A DNA stretch of 64,000 nucleotides from Georgenia satyanarayanai (GCF_009193135.1 NZ_VUKC01000007.1:1-64000); one strand, 5' to 3'. Shown: positions 42,523 through 51,260, numbered from the stretch's first letter. Numbers and translations: made by a program. The notes: generated from the sequence alone by a model not told the origin.

Positions 42523-44187
42523 GTGACCGGAACCCTCGTGACCCACGGCCTGGCCGGCGGGTACGGCCATCGCACCCTCTTCGACTCCCTCGACCTCACC
42601 GTCGCCCCTGGTGACGTCCTCGGGGTGGTCGGTGCCAACGGCGCCGGGAAGTCCACGCTGCTCAAGCTGCTCGCCGGCCGGGACCAGCCGCAGGCGGGCA
42701 CCGTCACGCTCTCGCCGCCGGACGCCTTCGTCGGCTGGCTGCCCCAGGAGCACGAGCGGGTGGCCGGTGAGACCGTGGCCGAGTACATCGCCCGGCGGAC
42801 GGGGTGCGCCGAGGCGAGCCGGGACCTGGATGCCGCGGCGGCGGCACTCGGTGACCCGTCGCTCGCCGTCGGCGGGGTCGACCCCGCCGATGCCTACTCC
42901 GCGGCGCTGGACCGCTGGATGGCCAGCGGTGCCGCCGACCTCGACGAGCGCCTCCCGGTGGCGCTCGCCGAGCTGGGGCTGGACCTCGGCGGCGCGCGAC
43001 CCGAGGACGCCCTGATGACCTCGCTGTCCGGAGGGCAGGTCGCACGTGTCGGGCTGGCGGCGCTGCTCCTGTCCCGGTTCGACATCGTGCTCCTGGACGA
43101 GCCGACGAACGACCTCGACCTCGACGGCCTCGAACGGCTCGAGGCCGTCGTCCACGGGCTGCGCGGCGGCGTGGTGGTCATCAGCCACGACCGCGAGTTC
43201 CTCGCGCGCTGCGTGACACGGGTGCTGGAGCTCGACCTGGCCCAGGGCACGAACCGGGTCTTCGGCGGCGGCTACGACGCGTACCTCGCGGAGCGGGAGA
43301 CCGTCCGCCGTCACCAGCGGGAGAGGTACGACGAGTTCGCCGACAGGAAGGCCGACCTCGTCGCACGGGCCAGGACCCAGCGGGAGTGGTCGAGCCAGGG
43401 CGTGCGCAACGCGATGAGGAAGGCCCCGGACAACGACAAGATCAGGCGCAGGGCGTCGAGTGAGTCGAGCGAGAAGCAGGCGCAGAAGGTCCGGCAGATG
43501 GAGAGCCGCATCGCCCGGCTCGAGGAGGTCGAGGAGCCGCGCAAGGAGTGGCAGCTCCAGTTCACCATCGGTTCGGCGCCGCGCTCCGGGTCGGTGGTCT
43601 CGACGCTCAGCTCGGCGGTGTTCCGCCAAGGCTCCTTCACGCTCGGCCCGGTCTCGATCCAGGTGAACGCGGGGGAGCGGATCGGCATCACCGGACCGAA
43701 CGGGGCCGGGAAGTCGACCCTGCTGCGCGCGCTGCTCGGCCGGCAGCTGCCCGACGAGGGAACGGCGAGCCTCGGAGCAGGCGTGCACGTCGGTGAGATC
43801 GACCAGGCGCGCGCCCAGCTGGCCGGGTCCGCGCTGCTCGTCGCAGCCTTCGAGGAGCGCGTCCCGGACCTGGCGTCCGGGGAGGTGCGGACGCTGCTGG
43901 CGAAGTTCGGGCTCAAGGCCGACCACGTCAACCGCCCGGTCGATGACCTGTCGGCGGGGGAGCGCACCCGTGCCGGGCTGGCGCTGCTGCAGGCGCGCGG
44001 CGTCAATCTCCTCGTGCTCGACGAGCCGACGAACCACCTCGACCTCCCCGCCATCGAGCAGCTCGAGCAGGCGCTCGAGTCCTACGACGGCACCCTGCTG
44101 CTGGTGACCCACGACCGGCGGATGCTCGCCACGGTGCGCACGGACCGCCGGTGGCACGTCGACGCCGGCCGGGTCACCGAGCTGTAG
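42523..44187 (+). CDS. ABC-F family ATPase
   Basis: A 554-residue protein with two ABC domains and no membrane segments, as in ABC-F ribosome-acting proteins that give antibiotic resistance or regulate translation. Domain 1: Walker A GANGAGKST (37-45), signature LSGGQVARVGL and Walker B IVLLDEPTNDLDLDG. A long charged linker (about 250-340, QREWSSQGVRNAMRKAPDND) corresponds to the P-site tRNA interaction motif. Domain 2: GPNGAGKST, LSAGERTRAGL and LLVLDEPTNHLD. GTG 42523 is chosen because similarity begins at GTLVTHGL; an ORF extension to 42343 lacks conserved look. It is divergent from the amidase across 240 bp. Resistance subtype cannot be assigned. Confidence 0.92.
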   Translation: MTGTLVTHGLAGGYGHRTLFDSLDLTVAPGDVLGVVGANGAGKSTLLKLLAGRDQPQAGTVTLSPPDAFVGWLPQEHERVAGETVAEYIARRTGCAEASRDLDAAAAALGDPSLAVGGVDPADAYSAALDRWMASGAADLDERLPVALAELGLDLGGARPEDALMTSLSGGQVARVGLAALLLSRFDIVLLDEPTNDLDLDGLERLEAVVHGLRGGVVVISHDREFLARCVTRVLELDLAQGTNRVFGGGYDAYLAERETVRRHQRERYDEFADRKADLVARARTQREWSSQGVRNAMRKAPDNDKIRRRASSESSEKQAQKVRQMESRIARLEEVEEPRKEWQLQFTIGSAPRSGSVVSTLSSAVFRQGSFTLGPVSIQVNAGERIGITGPNGAGKSTLLRALLGRQLPDEGTASLGAGVHVGEIDQARAQLAGSALLVAAFEERVPDLASGEVRTLLAKFGLKADHVNRPVDDLSAGERTRAGLALLQARGVNLLVLDEPTNHLDLPAIEQLEQALESYDGTLLLVTHDRRMLATVRTDRRWHVDAGRVTEL

Positions 44188-44255
44188 GGGCGACTGCCGC
44201 CGCGGTCCCGGCAACGCCCTTGTCCCCCGACCCGGCTCTCGCTAGCGTGCCGCGC

Positions 44256-44693
44256 ATGGCCATCAGGCTCGACAACGTCGGCATCGCGGTGCGGGACCTC
44301 GACGCCGCGATCGCCTTCTTCACCGACCTCGGTCTCACCGTGCTCGGCCGCGACACGGTGAGTGGGGAGTGGACCGACACCGCCGTCGGGCTGGACGGCA
44401 ACCACGCGAACATCGCGATGCTCCAGACGCCCGACGGCCAGGCGCGGCTCGAGCTCTTCGAGTACCTCCACCCCGAGCCGATCGAGACCGAGCCCACCCG
44501 GCCCAACGAGATCGGCATGCACCGGGTCGCCTTCGCGGTCGACGACCTCGACGCCGCCCTCGCCGTGGCGGCACGGCACGGCTGCCACCCGCTCCGGGGC
44601 GTGGCGACCTACGAGGACCTCTACCGGCTCACCTACGTCCGCGGCCCGAGCGGCATCATCGTCATGCTCGCCGAGGAGCTGACGCGCGGCTGA
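44256..44693 (+). CDS. VOC-family protein (glyoxalase/bleomycin-resistance fold)
   Basis: A 145-residue vicinal-oxygen-chelate protein with two beta-alpha-beta-beta-beta modules. The first starts LDNVGIAVRDLDAAIAFFTD and the second MHRVAFAVDDLDAALAVA. Metal ligands are likely the residues around N7, H90 and E140 (IIVMLAEEL). The His usual in the first motif is replaced (LDNVGI), so a classical glyoxalase I role is less likely; dioxygenase, epimerase or drug-binding roles are alternatives. ATG at 44256. It follows the ABC-F gene after 68 bp on the same strand. Confidence 0.82.
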   Translation: MAIRLDNVGIAVRDLDAAIAFFTDLGLTVLGRDTVSGEWTDTAVGLDGNHANIAMLQTPDGQARLELFEYLHPEPIETEPTRPNEIGMHRVAFAVDDLDAALAVAARHGCHPLRGVATYEDLYRLTYVRGPSGIIVMLAEELTRG

Positions 44694-44696
44694 CGG

Positions 44697-45200
44697 TCAG
44701 CGCTCGAGCTCGTCGTAATAGGCGCTCATGGCCGGGTAGTAGTCGTCCCAGTCGACGTCCGCGGCGTCCCCGCCCTCCAGCGTCCGCGCGAGCCGGTCGA
44801 CGTAGTACTCCCACCCCGGCCCGACGCTGCCGAGCGGGTCGTCCCCGAGCGCCTGGGCGAACACGAGGGTCGTGACGTCACCGTCCTGGCTCAGCTCGAA
44901 GCGCAGGTGCCACACCCCGTCCCCCACGCTGGTGTCCGCGGCGAAGCGGTGGGGCGCGTGGCACTCGGTGATCGTCAGCTCCTCCGGCTCCACGTCCTCA
45001 CCCTCGGCGGTCATGAAGAACGTGACCCTCCCGGTGGCAGGGTCCCCCTCCCACCGCCCGATCCACCGCTCGAGGCGGTCGGACTCCGTCATCGCCACCC
45101 ACACGTCCTCGACGGGGGCGCGGAACTGACGCTCGATCTGTACCTCGCGCCCGTGGGCTCCGGCGCCGAGGCGTCCGCGCGGCTGTGGTGTCGTGGTCAT
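44697..45200 (-). CDS. SRPBCC-family protein
   Basis: A 167-residue START-like (AHSA1-type) domain: VQIERQFRAPVEDVWVAMTE, then RLERWIGRWEGDPATGRVTF and GPGWEYYVDRLARTLEG. Such proteins bind hydrophobic ligands in a helix-grip fold; those coupled to an ArsR repressor often act in small-molecule or stress responses. The ATG at 45200 overlaps the stop of the ArsR gene by 3 bases within ATGA. Convergent with the VOC gene only 3 bp away. Ligand unknown. Confidence 0.85.
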   Translation of the reverse strand: MTTTPQPRGRLGAGAHGREVQIERQFRAPVEDVWVAMTESDRLERWIGRWEGDPATGRVTFFMTAEGEDVEPEELTITECHAPHRFAADTSVGDGVWHLRFELSQDGDVTTLVFAQALGDDPLGSVGPGWEYYVDRLARTLEGGDAADVDWDDYYPAMSAYYDELER

Positions 45201-45583
45201 GACGAGCTCCTCTGGGGTAGACGGTCGGAGACGGGCGGGCGAGACTCGCGCACCGTCCTGCGCACCTCGAGGTCGAGGGCCGCCAGCCGCCCCTCGGAGA
45301 CCGGTGGCGCGACGGCCGGCCGGTCGCCCGTGTCGAGCCGGTCCAGCAGCTCCCGGACGGGGGAGAGCCCGGCCGGACGCAGCGTATAGATGCGATGCCG
45401 TCCGTGCTGGCGGACCTCCAGCAGGCCGGCCTGCCGGAGCACCTTGAGGTGCCGGCTGATCGCCGGGCGGGAGGCCGCCTCGGTCGCGGCCAGGTCGCCG
45501 GCCGAGAGCGCGCCGCCGGCCAGCCGGACGAGCAGGCGGCGTCGCGTCTCGTCGGCCAGCGCCTCGAACACGGTCACCGGCAA
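45197..45583 (-). CDS. ArsR-family transcriptional regulator
   Basis: A 128-residue winged-helix repressor: FEALADETRRRLLVRLAGGA, LAATEAASRPAISRHLKVLR, QAGLLEVRQHGRHRIYTL. No metal-binding Cys pair is present, so it is of the non-metal ArsR type that travels with SRPBCC genes. It is coupled to the SRPBCC gene by an ATGA overlap and probably represses both. Start may be TTG 45583 or GTG 45577; neither has a strong ribosome site, and the transcript may be leaderless. Confidence 0.88.
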   Translation of the reverse strand: MPVTVFEALADETRRRLLVRLAGGALSAGDLAATEAASRPAISRHLKVLRQAGLLEVRQHGRHRIYTLRPAGLSPVRELLDRLDTGDRPAVAPPVSEGRLAALDLEVRRTVRESRPPVSDRLPQRSSS

Positions 45584-45655
45584 AGCGTAAAGCCACGGTT
45601 ACACATCCGTCGAGAGACTGACGACGCGACGGTCGTGGAAGGAGCCGCCGGCGCG

Positions 45656-46363
45656 TCAGGCGGCGCGGACCGCGGCGGCGACGCCGGCCGGTGTGCCGTG
45701 CCACGGCGCCCCGTGGCCGGGCAGCACCCACGAGGCGGAGACGCTCGCGAGCCGGTCGAGGGACGCCAGTGCCTCCTCCGGTGCGTCCGTGAACGGCGCC
45801 GGCTGGGGCCCTTCGCGCCCGGTGAGGACGTGGCGGGTGGTGAGCGCGTCCCCGACGAAGACGGCGTCGACCGCCGGGACGTGGACGGCGATGCTCCCCG
45901 GCGAGTGGCCGGGCATCCCGACGACGACGGGGCGCCCCGGCAGGTCGAGCGCGTCCCCGTCCGCCACCTCGACGACCTCTCCCACGTGACGGGTGCGCAC
46001 AGCCTTCTTCTTCAACCCGTAGGCGAGGAAGCCGAGCATCGGCCCGAGCCGGGCCGGCCCCATCGGCGTCCTCGGCTTCTCCCCGGTCCTCGCGCGGTGG
46101 GCGTCGGCGGCGTGGACGAAGACGGGCGCACCGGTCTCGGTGCGGAGGCGCTCGGCGAAGCCGATGTGGTCGCTGTCGCCGTGGGTGAGGACGAGCCCGC
46201 GGACGTCGGAGAGCGGCCGTCCGATCGCCTTGAGCTCGCGGAGCAGGTCGGTCCAGTGTCCGGGCAGGCCGGCGTCGACGAGCGTGATGCCCTCGGGCAG
46301 CTCGACGAGGTAGGAGGCGACGACGTCGTTGCCGAGGCGGTGGAGGTGCGGCGCGATCTTCAT
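45656..46363 (-). CDS. Metallo-beta-lactamase-fold hydrolase
   Basis: A 235-residue MBL-fold enzyme with the zinc motif THGDSDHIG (T-H-x-D-x-D-H), a second His in VVGMPGHSPGS, Asp in VFVGDAL and a final His in LPGHGAPWHG. One position differs from the strict HxHxDH motif (HGDSDH), as in many DNA-uptake or quorum-lactonase-like members. Cytoplasmic. ATG at 46363 with AAGGGA upstream. It is divergent from a TetR gene, and the palindrome between them suggests TetR control. Confidence 0.88.
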   Translation of the reverse strand: MKIAPHLHRLGNDVVASYLVELPEGITLVDAGLPGHWTDLLRELKAIGRPLSDVRGLVLTHGDSDHIGFAERLRTETGAPVFVHAADAHRARTGEKPRTPMGPARLGPMLGFLAYGLKKKAVRTRHVGEVVEVADGDALDLPGRPVVVGMPGHSPGSIAVHVPAVDAVFVGDALTTRHVLTGREGPQPAPFTDAPEEALASLDRLASVSASWVLPGHGAPWHGTPAGVAAAVRAA

Positions 46364-46395
46364 GGCGGTCCCTTCGGGCTAGGATGGCTACGGTA

Positions 46396-46414
46396 GTTAG
46401 CCATCATGGCTAAC
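46396..46414. promoter_or_regulatory. TetR operator palindrome
   Basis: GTTAGCCATCATGGCTAAC is a perfect 19-bp palindrome midway between the divergent MBL and TetR genes, 23 bp before the TetR start. The geometry is typical of an autoregulated TetR operator that controls both promoters. Confidence 0.8.
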
Positions 46415-46437
46415 GTCAATAGCCAAGGAGTATTCCC

Positions 46438-46971
46438 ATGCCCTCGCCCAACCGGACCACGAACGCCAAGGTCGTCACCGCCGCGCGGGAGATCCTTGAG
46501 AGCGCCGGGCCGGCGGGCCTCACGATGCAGGCGGTGGCCGCGCGCGTGGGGGTGAGGGCGCCCTCGCTCTACAAGCGGTTCCACGACCGCGACGCCCTCC
46601 TCACCGCCGTCGTCGCCGCCACGGTCGACGACCTGGGTACGCGGCTCGAGGAGGCGGCCCCCGACCTCCGCAGGCTCGCGACGACGTACCGGGCCTTCGC
46701 CCACGAGCAGCCCGAGGCGTTCCGCCTCGTCTTCACGCCGTACGCCGAGGAGGGGGCGCTGCGGCGCTCGTCCGCCCCGGTGCTCCGGGCCGCCGCCGAC
46801 CTCGTGGGGGAGGAGGAGGCGCTCGCCGCCGCCCGCCTCTTCACCGCCTGGGCCACCGGCTTCCTCCAGATGGAGCTCGCCGGGGCCTTCCGCCTCGGCG
46901 GCAGCGTCGACGAGGCCTTCGACTACGGCCTCGAGCACCTGCGCGCCGGTCTCACGACCGCGCGCCCCTGA
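46438..46971 (+). CDS. TetR-family transcriptional regulator
   Basis: A 177-residue regulator with an N-terminal helix-turn-helix (VVTAAREILESAGPAGLTMQ, AVAARVGVRAPSLYKRFHDR) and a C-terminal WHG-type ligand-binding domain (FAHEQPEAFRLVFTPYAE, LFTAWATGFLQMELAGAF). ATG at 46438 with AAGGAG 7 nt upstream. It is likely to repress itself and the divergent MBL-fold hydrolase through the 19-bp palindrome. Confidence 0.92.
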   Translation: MPSPNRTTNAKVVTAAREILESAGPAGLTMQAVAARVGVRAPSLYKRFHDRDALLTAVVAATVDDLGTRLEEAAPDLRRLATTYRAFAHEQPEAFRLVFTPYAEEGALRRSSAPVLRAAADLVGEEEALAAARLFTAWATGFLQMELAGAFRLGGSVDEAFDYGLEHLRAGLTTARP

Positions 46972-46984
46972 GCACCCCGGTCGG

Positions 46985-47269
46985 TCAGCGGCGGAAGCGG
47001 AACGGGATGGGGATGCCGCCGCAGCAGCACACCCCCTGCACCTGGGTGGCCGCGAGCATGCTCGCCGCCTGGTAGCAGGCGACGAAGCGGACGACGGCCG
47101 GCACCACGCTCCTCGCGACTCCCCGCTTCACGACGACGTCGCGCACCGCGGCGGAGCACGACTGACCGCCGTGGGCGACGAGGTGGGCGCAGGTCCACCC
47201 CTTCCGCGGGGACAGGCGCTGCTGGTAGAGCCGGATGAGGGCGTCGGTGGCGCGCGTGGCGGGTCCCAT
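46985..47269 (-). CDS. YidD-like membrane protein insertion factor
   Basis: A 94-residue Cys-rich small protein. The core LIRLYQQRLSPRKGWTCAHL and GGQSCSAAVRDVVVKRG matches the YidD pattern (Y-Q-x-x-x-SP...C...CS), with a third part RFVACYQAAS and a CCCGG tail. YidD helps membrane protein insertion with YidC. It is here alone rather than in the rpmH-rnpA-yidD-yidC cluster, and the spacing and extra cysteines deviate from the standard form, so it may be a paralogue. The ATG at 47269 is chosen because the domain follows directly; the frame is open to 47374. Confidence 0.72.
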   Translation of the reverse strand: MGPATRATDALIRLYQQRLSPRKGWTCAHLVAHGGQSCSAAVRDVVVKRGVARSVVPAVVRFVACYQAASMLAATQVQGVCCCGGIPIPFRFRR

Positions 47270-47372
47270 CGCGTCACGGTAGCCCCGGCGCCGCGCTGCG
47301 GCACGGCGAGCCCCCCGACCCACCCCGCCGGGGTCGGCGTCGCCGCCGCACAGCGCCGATACGCTGCCGGTC

Positions 47373-47876
47373 ATGGAGCCGCCCCGAGTGCAGCGTCGCC
47401 CGGCGGACGGGAAGCAGGACGTCCGCCGGCTGTCGGCCGCGGGGCTGGCGGTGCGCGTCGCCGGGACGGTCGCCGCCCTGGGGGTGCTGGCCTACGGGCA
47501 GGTCGCCGACACCAACGACCTCTTCCCGCTCGGCACGCTCTCGCAGTTCGCGACACCGCGCGACCTCGACGGCACGGTCCGGTCGACGTACCTGCTCGCC
47601 GACACCGCGACGGAGCAGGGCCGGCGCATCCCGATGAACGACCGGACGATCGGTGTCGCCCGTGCCGAGGTCGAGGGGCAGCTGCAGCGGATCCTCGACA
47701 ACCCCGGGCTCATGCAGTCCCTCGTCGACGGCTACGCCGCGCTCGGGCCCGGGCGGGAGCCGATCGAGACGCTCTACCTCATGCGCTCGATCCAGCAGCT
47801 GGAGGACGGCTACGTCGTCGGCGAGCCCGAGGAGGTCGAGCTGCTGCGCTGGGACTCGACCGCGGAGGAGGACTGA
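47373..47876 (+). CDS. Single-pass membrane protein, HTTM partner
   Basis: A 167-residue protein of unknown function with one membrane helix (about 21-42, LAVRVAGTVAALGVLAYGQV) and an extracytoplasmic C-terminal part (about 43-167, DTNDLFPLGTLSQFATPRDL). It is followed after 1 bp by the HTTM gene, and the two are expected to act together; such pairing is common in actinobacteria. No catalytic motif seen. Confidence 0.75.
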   Translation: MEPPRVQRRPADGKQDVRRLSAAGLAVRVAGTVAALGVLAYGQVADTNDLFPLGTLSQFATPRDLDGTVRSTYLLADTATEQGRRIPMNDRTIGVARAEVEGQLQRILDNPGLMQSLVDGYAALGPGREPIETLYLMRSIQQLEDGYVVGEPEEVELLRWDSTAEED

Positions 47877-47877
47877 C

Positions 47878-48726
47878 GTGCGCGCCGTCGTCGGCTGGCT
47901 GGCCCGGCCCGTGCCGCTCGCCAGGGTTGCCGCGTTCCGCGCGCTCGTCTACGCCTTCGTCATCTGGGACGTCCTGTTCAACTTCGACGACGTCATCCAG
48001 CACTCCTACGTCCCCGAGCTCTACCAGCCCACGCTGCTGGCGCGGCTCGTCCACCTGCCGCCGCTGAGCACGGCCGTCTCCTACGCGCTGCTCGCCGCCC
48101 TCGTGCTCTCCTGCGTGCTGGCGATCGCGGGCAGGGCGCAGCGGGTGGCGGGCTGGGGGGTGACCCTGACCTTCTGGGTGTGGGCGCTGAACTCGCAGGG
48201 CTTCTCCTACGTCCAGCACGACCACATGGCGCTCATGATCGCCACGCTCGTCCTCCCGACGGCGGGGGTCGCCCACTACCGCGACCACACCCTCTCGCAG
48301 GCCGCCGGCTGGGCGATGCGCACCGTCCAGATCGCCACGGTGCTCACCTACTTCGGCTCGGTCTTCGCCAAGTGGTCGCGCGCTGGGAGCCTGGTCACCT
48401 GGGCCAACGGGTCGGTGCTCACCTGGGCGATCGTCCGCCGCGGCTCCCACTTCGTCGAGTGGACGCTGGCCTACCCGATGCTGCTGCGCGCGGCCCAGTG
48501 GGGGTCCCTCGCCCTGGAGATCCTCTCGCCCCTGGTCCTCTTCCTGCGGGGGCGGTGGCTCTACCTCGCCATCGGCTGCTTCCTCGCCTTCCACCTCGCC
48601 ACCTTCGTGGCGATGGGCATCCACTTCCTCCCCACGGTGGTGTGCTGGTTCGCCTTCCTCCCGCTGGAGAAGGTCACCGAGCGGGTCGCGGCGCGCCGCG
48701 AGCGACGCCGGCCGGTGGCGGCGTGA
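47878..48726 (+). CDS. HTTM-domain membrane protein
   Basis: A 282-residue multi-pass protein with about six to seven hydrophobic helices. The HTTM (horizontally transferred transmembrane) domain is related to vitamin-K-dependent gamma-carboxylases; visible family pieces are ARVAAFRALVYAFVIWDVLF, YVQHDHMALMI, VLTYFGSVFAKWSRAG and WANGSVLTWAI. A catalytic role in actinobacteria is not proven. GTG at 47878, GGAGGAG upstream, 1 bp after the preceding gene. A large inverted repeat follows. Confidence 0.87.
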   Translation: MRAVVGWLARPVPLARVAAFRALVYAFVIWDVLFNFDDVIQHSYVPELYQPTLLARLVHLPPLSTAVSYALLAALVLSCVLAIAGRAQRVAGWGVTLTFWVWALNSQGFSYVQHDHMALMIATLVLPTAGVAHYRDHTLSQAAGWAMRTVQIATVLTYFGSVFAKWSRAGSLVTWANGSVLTWAIVRRGSHFVEWTLAYPMLLRAAQWGSLALEILSPLVLFLRGRWLYLAIGCFLAFHLATFVAMGIHFLPTVVCWFAFLPLEKVTERVAARRERRRPVAA

Positions 48727-48767
48727 CAACGCGACGGAGCGCCGGCCGAGCGACCCTGCCGGACTGA

Positions 48768-48806
48768 GTGTGGACTTTTCGACCTCAGAGGTCGAGAAGT
48801 CCACAC
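48768..48806. terminator. Inverted repeat between convergent genes
   Basis: GTGTGGACTTTTCGACCTC (48768-48786) pairs with 48788-48806 at 18 of 19 positions plus one G-T pair. It lies between the HTTM gene and the S9 peptidase gene, which converge, and can terminate both. It has only a one-base centre, so it may also be a member of a dispersed palindromic element. Confidence 0.7.
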
Positions 48807-48840
48807 CCAGGGGGACCAGGCACGCCGGCCGGAGTCCGGC

Positions 48841-50664
48841 TCACCGCGCCAGGTGCCGCCCGAGGAACTCGATCGCCGCCGGGTAGGCGTCCTGCCGGTT
48901 CTCGCGCTTCGCCAGGCCGTGCCCCTCGTCCGCGTACACCCGCAGCTCGCAGTCCACGCCGCGGCCGGCGAGGGCGTCGCGGATCTGCTCGGCCTCGCTC
49001 AGCGGCACACGGGGGTCGTTGGCGCCGTGGATGACGAACAGCGGCGCGACGATGTCGTCGAGGTAGGTGATCGGTGACGCCGCCTCGAGGAACTCGCGGT
49101 CCTCGGCGAGGCTGCCGTACTCGCGCTCCCGGTAGGCCACCCGGTAGGGGGAGGTGTTCTCGAGGAAGGTCACCAGCGAGCTCATCCCGACGATGTCGAC
49201 CCCCGCCGCCCACCGCGCGGGCTGCATCGAGACGCCGGCCAGCACCATGTAGCCGCCGTACGAGCCGCCCCACAGGGCGCTGCGCGCCGGGTCCAGCCCC
49301 TGCGAGGGCAGCCACTCGTGGACGGCGGCGAGGTCGGCCACCGAGTCCAGACGCAGCCGGACGTCGTCGAGGGAGTACCAGCGCTTGCCGTACGTCGTCG
49401 AGCCGCGGACGTTCGGGACGAGCACGGTGAGCCCGGCCGAGCACAGCGCCTGGACCACCGGGCTGAAGCTCCGCATCGACGCGGCCTCCGGGCCACCGTG
49501 GACGAGCAGCACCGAGGCGCCGCCGAGCGTGCCGTCCTCACCGGTGGGGGAGTACTGGAACAGCGGCACCTCCTCGCCGTCGGGCGTCGGCACGCGGTGC
49601 ACGGTGGGCGCGACCAGCCGCCCGCGCACCTCGCCGGGCACCGGGACCGCCGCGAGCGGCGTCGACGCGCCCGTCGCCACGTCGACGAGGTGGAGGCTCG
49701 ACGGGTCCGTCGGCGTGGACAGCGTGACGACGAGCCGCTGCTCGTCCGCCGCCCACACGACGTCGGGCACCCCCTCCCCGGGCAGGTCGACGGCGCAGCG
49801 GAGGCCGCCGTCGCCGTCGTGCACGGCGAGGGCGACGGCGCCGTCACGCACGGTGCCGACGACCATCGCCCGCCCGCTCGGGGAGGCCCACAGGTGCAGG
49901 TCGTGGGCGTCGTCGGTCACGAGCCACGTCCACTCCCGCCCGTCGAGGGAGACCCGGGCCACGGCGGTGAACTCCCGCTCGTGGTTGGACTCGACGAGCA
50001 GCGCCTCGTCACCGGGCGTCCACGCCACCTGTGCGTGGCGGGCGTGCTCGTCGGGGTCGGTGACGGCTCCGTCACCGACGGCGCGCGGCCCGGAGACCCG
50101 CACGAGCGTCGAGGCGGGACGCAGGCTCAGCCCCGTCACGGCGACGGAGGTGTGGTCGTGGGAGACGGCGGCGGCCGTGACGTAGCCCCCGCCGTCGTGC
50201 ACCACGTGCTCGGCCCCGGTGGTGAGGTCGCGGACGACGGCGTCCATGTCGACGCCGTTGCGGCGGTTGGTGTGGAAGACGAGCGAGTCCGCGGTGACGT
50301 CCTGGAGGACGTGCATGTAGCGGCGGTCGTGGACCAGCGGCGTGAGCCCGGCCGGCGTCACCGGCTCCGCGGGCGGGGAGGTGAGGTCGAGGAGCGAGAG
50401 CTGCATGAGCTCGTCACCGTCCGTGTCGTGCTGGACGACGACGGCGCGGCGGCCCGGCACGTAGCGGCCCGAGCAGCGGCTGGGCAGCGCGGTGAGCGGC
50501 GTGCGGCCCCCGTCCGGCGCGATCTCGACGAGCTGGACGGTGCCGAGCTCGTCGTGCCCCGCGAGGACGCGGCCGGCGTCGTCGACGTCGAAGGCCACCC
50601 ACGTGCGCAGGTCGAGGAGGGAACGGACGACGGTCTCGGTCTGGCTGCTCACGACTTCGAACAT
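48841..50664 (-). CDS. S9-family prolyl-oligopeptidase-like peptidase
   Basis: A 607-residue cytoplasmic serine peptidase. The N-terminal 340 residues form a beta-propeller-like region (DDAGRVLAGHDELGTVQLVE and repeated WD-like strands). The C-terminal alpha/beta-hydrolase domain has the nucleophile Ser468 in WGGSYGGYM, Asp in VIHGANDPRVP and His in DEGHGL. It would cleave short peptides. Start ATG 50664 (or GTG 50652). Divergent from tdk with 26 bp between starts, so the promoters overlap. Confidence 0.92.
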   Translation of the reverse strand: MFEVVSSQTETVVRSLLDLRTWVAFDVDDAGRVLAGHDELGTVQLVEIAPDGGRTPLTALPSRCSGRYVPGRRAVVVQHDTDGDELMQLSLLDLTSPPAEPVTPAGLTPLVHDRRYMHVLQDVTADSLVFHTNRRNGVDMDAVVRDLTTGAEHVVHDGGGYVTAAAVSHDHTSVAVTGLSLRPASTLVRVSGPRAVGDGAVTDPDEHARHAQVAWTPGDEALLVESNHEREFTAVARVSLDGREWTWLVTDDAHDLHLWASPSGRAMVVGTVRDGAVALAVHDGDGGLRCAVDLPGEGVPDVVWAADEQRLVVTLSTPTDPSSLHLVDVATGASTPLAAVPVPGEVRGRLVAPTVHRVPTPDGEEVPLFQYSPTGEDGTLGGASVLLVHGGPEAASMRSFSPVVQALCSAGLTVLVPNVRGSTTYGKRWYSLDDVRLRLDSVADLAAVHEWLPSQGLDPARSALWGGSYGGYMVLAGVSMQPARWAAGVDIVGMSSLVTFLENTSPYRVAYREREYGSLAEDREFLEAASPITYLDDIVAPLFVIHGANDPRVPLSEAEQIRDALAGRGVDCELRVYADEGHGLAKRENRQDAYPAAIEFLGRHLAR

Positions 50665-50690
50665 ATCCCCGGCTCACTAGGGTGTGCCGC

Positions 50691-51260
50691 ATGAGCGAGG
50701 AGAGGCTGGGCCGGCTCCAGGTGGTGTGCGGGCCGATGTTCGCCGGGAAGTCCGAGGAGCTGCTGCGGCGGGTGCGCCGCGCCCAGCTCGCCGGCCTCAC
50801 GGTCGAGATCGTCAACCACTCGTGGGACGAGCGGCACGGCGCCGGGCGGATCGCCTCGCACGCCGGGCTGAGCATCCCGTCCCGCGCGGCGACCGACGTG
50901 CGCTCGCTCGAGGCCCTCCTGGCCGGCCGCGCGCCGGACCTCCTCGCGATCGACGAGGCGCAGTTCTTCGGGGACGGCCTCGTCCCCGTGGTCGAGGCGC
51001 TCGTCCTGGCCGGGACCACCGTCGTCGTCGCCGGGCTGTGCGTCACCTTCGACGGGCGGCCCTTCGAGCCGCTGCCCTCCCTCATGGCGCTCGCCGACGA
51101 CGTCACCAAGCTCACCGCCGTCTGCGCCGTGTGCGGACGCGACGCCCCCTTCCACGTCCGCACGGTCGCCGGTGACGTCGGCGACGCGCGCGTCCCGCGG
51201 ACCGAGCACGTCGGCGGCACCGAGGCCTACGAGGCCCGGTGCCGGCTCCACCTGCGCTGA
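50691..51260 (+). CDS. tdk: Thymidine kinase (type II)
   Basis: A 189-residue TK1-type thymidine kinase for pyrimidine salvage. P-loop GPMFAGKS at 14-21, LLAIDEAQFF with the catalytic Glu, GLCVTFDGRPF and the lasso zinc site CAVCGRDA with a distal Cys in YEARCRLHL. ATG 50691 is preferred to GTG 50682. Length is standard. It is followed by putA 84 bp downstream. Confidence 0.94.
   Translation: MSEERLGRLQVVCGPMFAGKSEELLRRVRRAQLAGLTVEIVNHSWDERHGAGRIASHAGLSIPSRAATDVRSLEALLAGRAPDLLAIDEAQFFGDGLVPVVEALVLAGTTVVVAGLCVTFDGRPFEPLPSLMALADDVTKLTAVCAVCGRDAPFHVRTVAGDVGDARVPRTEHVGGTEAYEARCRLHLR

Noticed and set aside
42283-44214. Upstream extension of the amidase frame
   Set aside because: It lies opposite the ABC-F gene; the signal peptide and ribosome site set the start at 42282.
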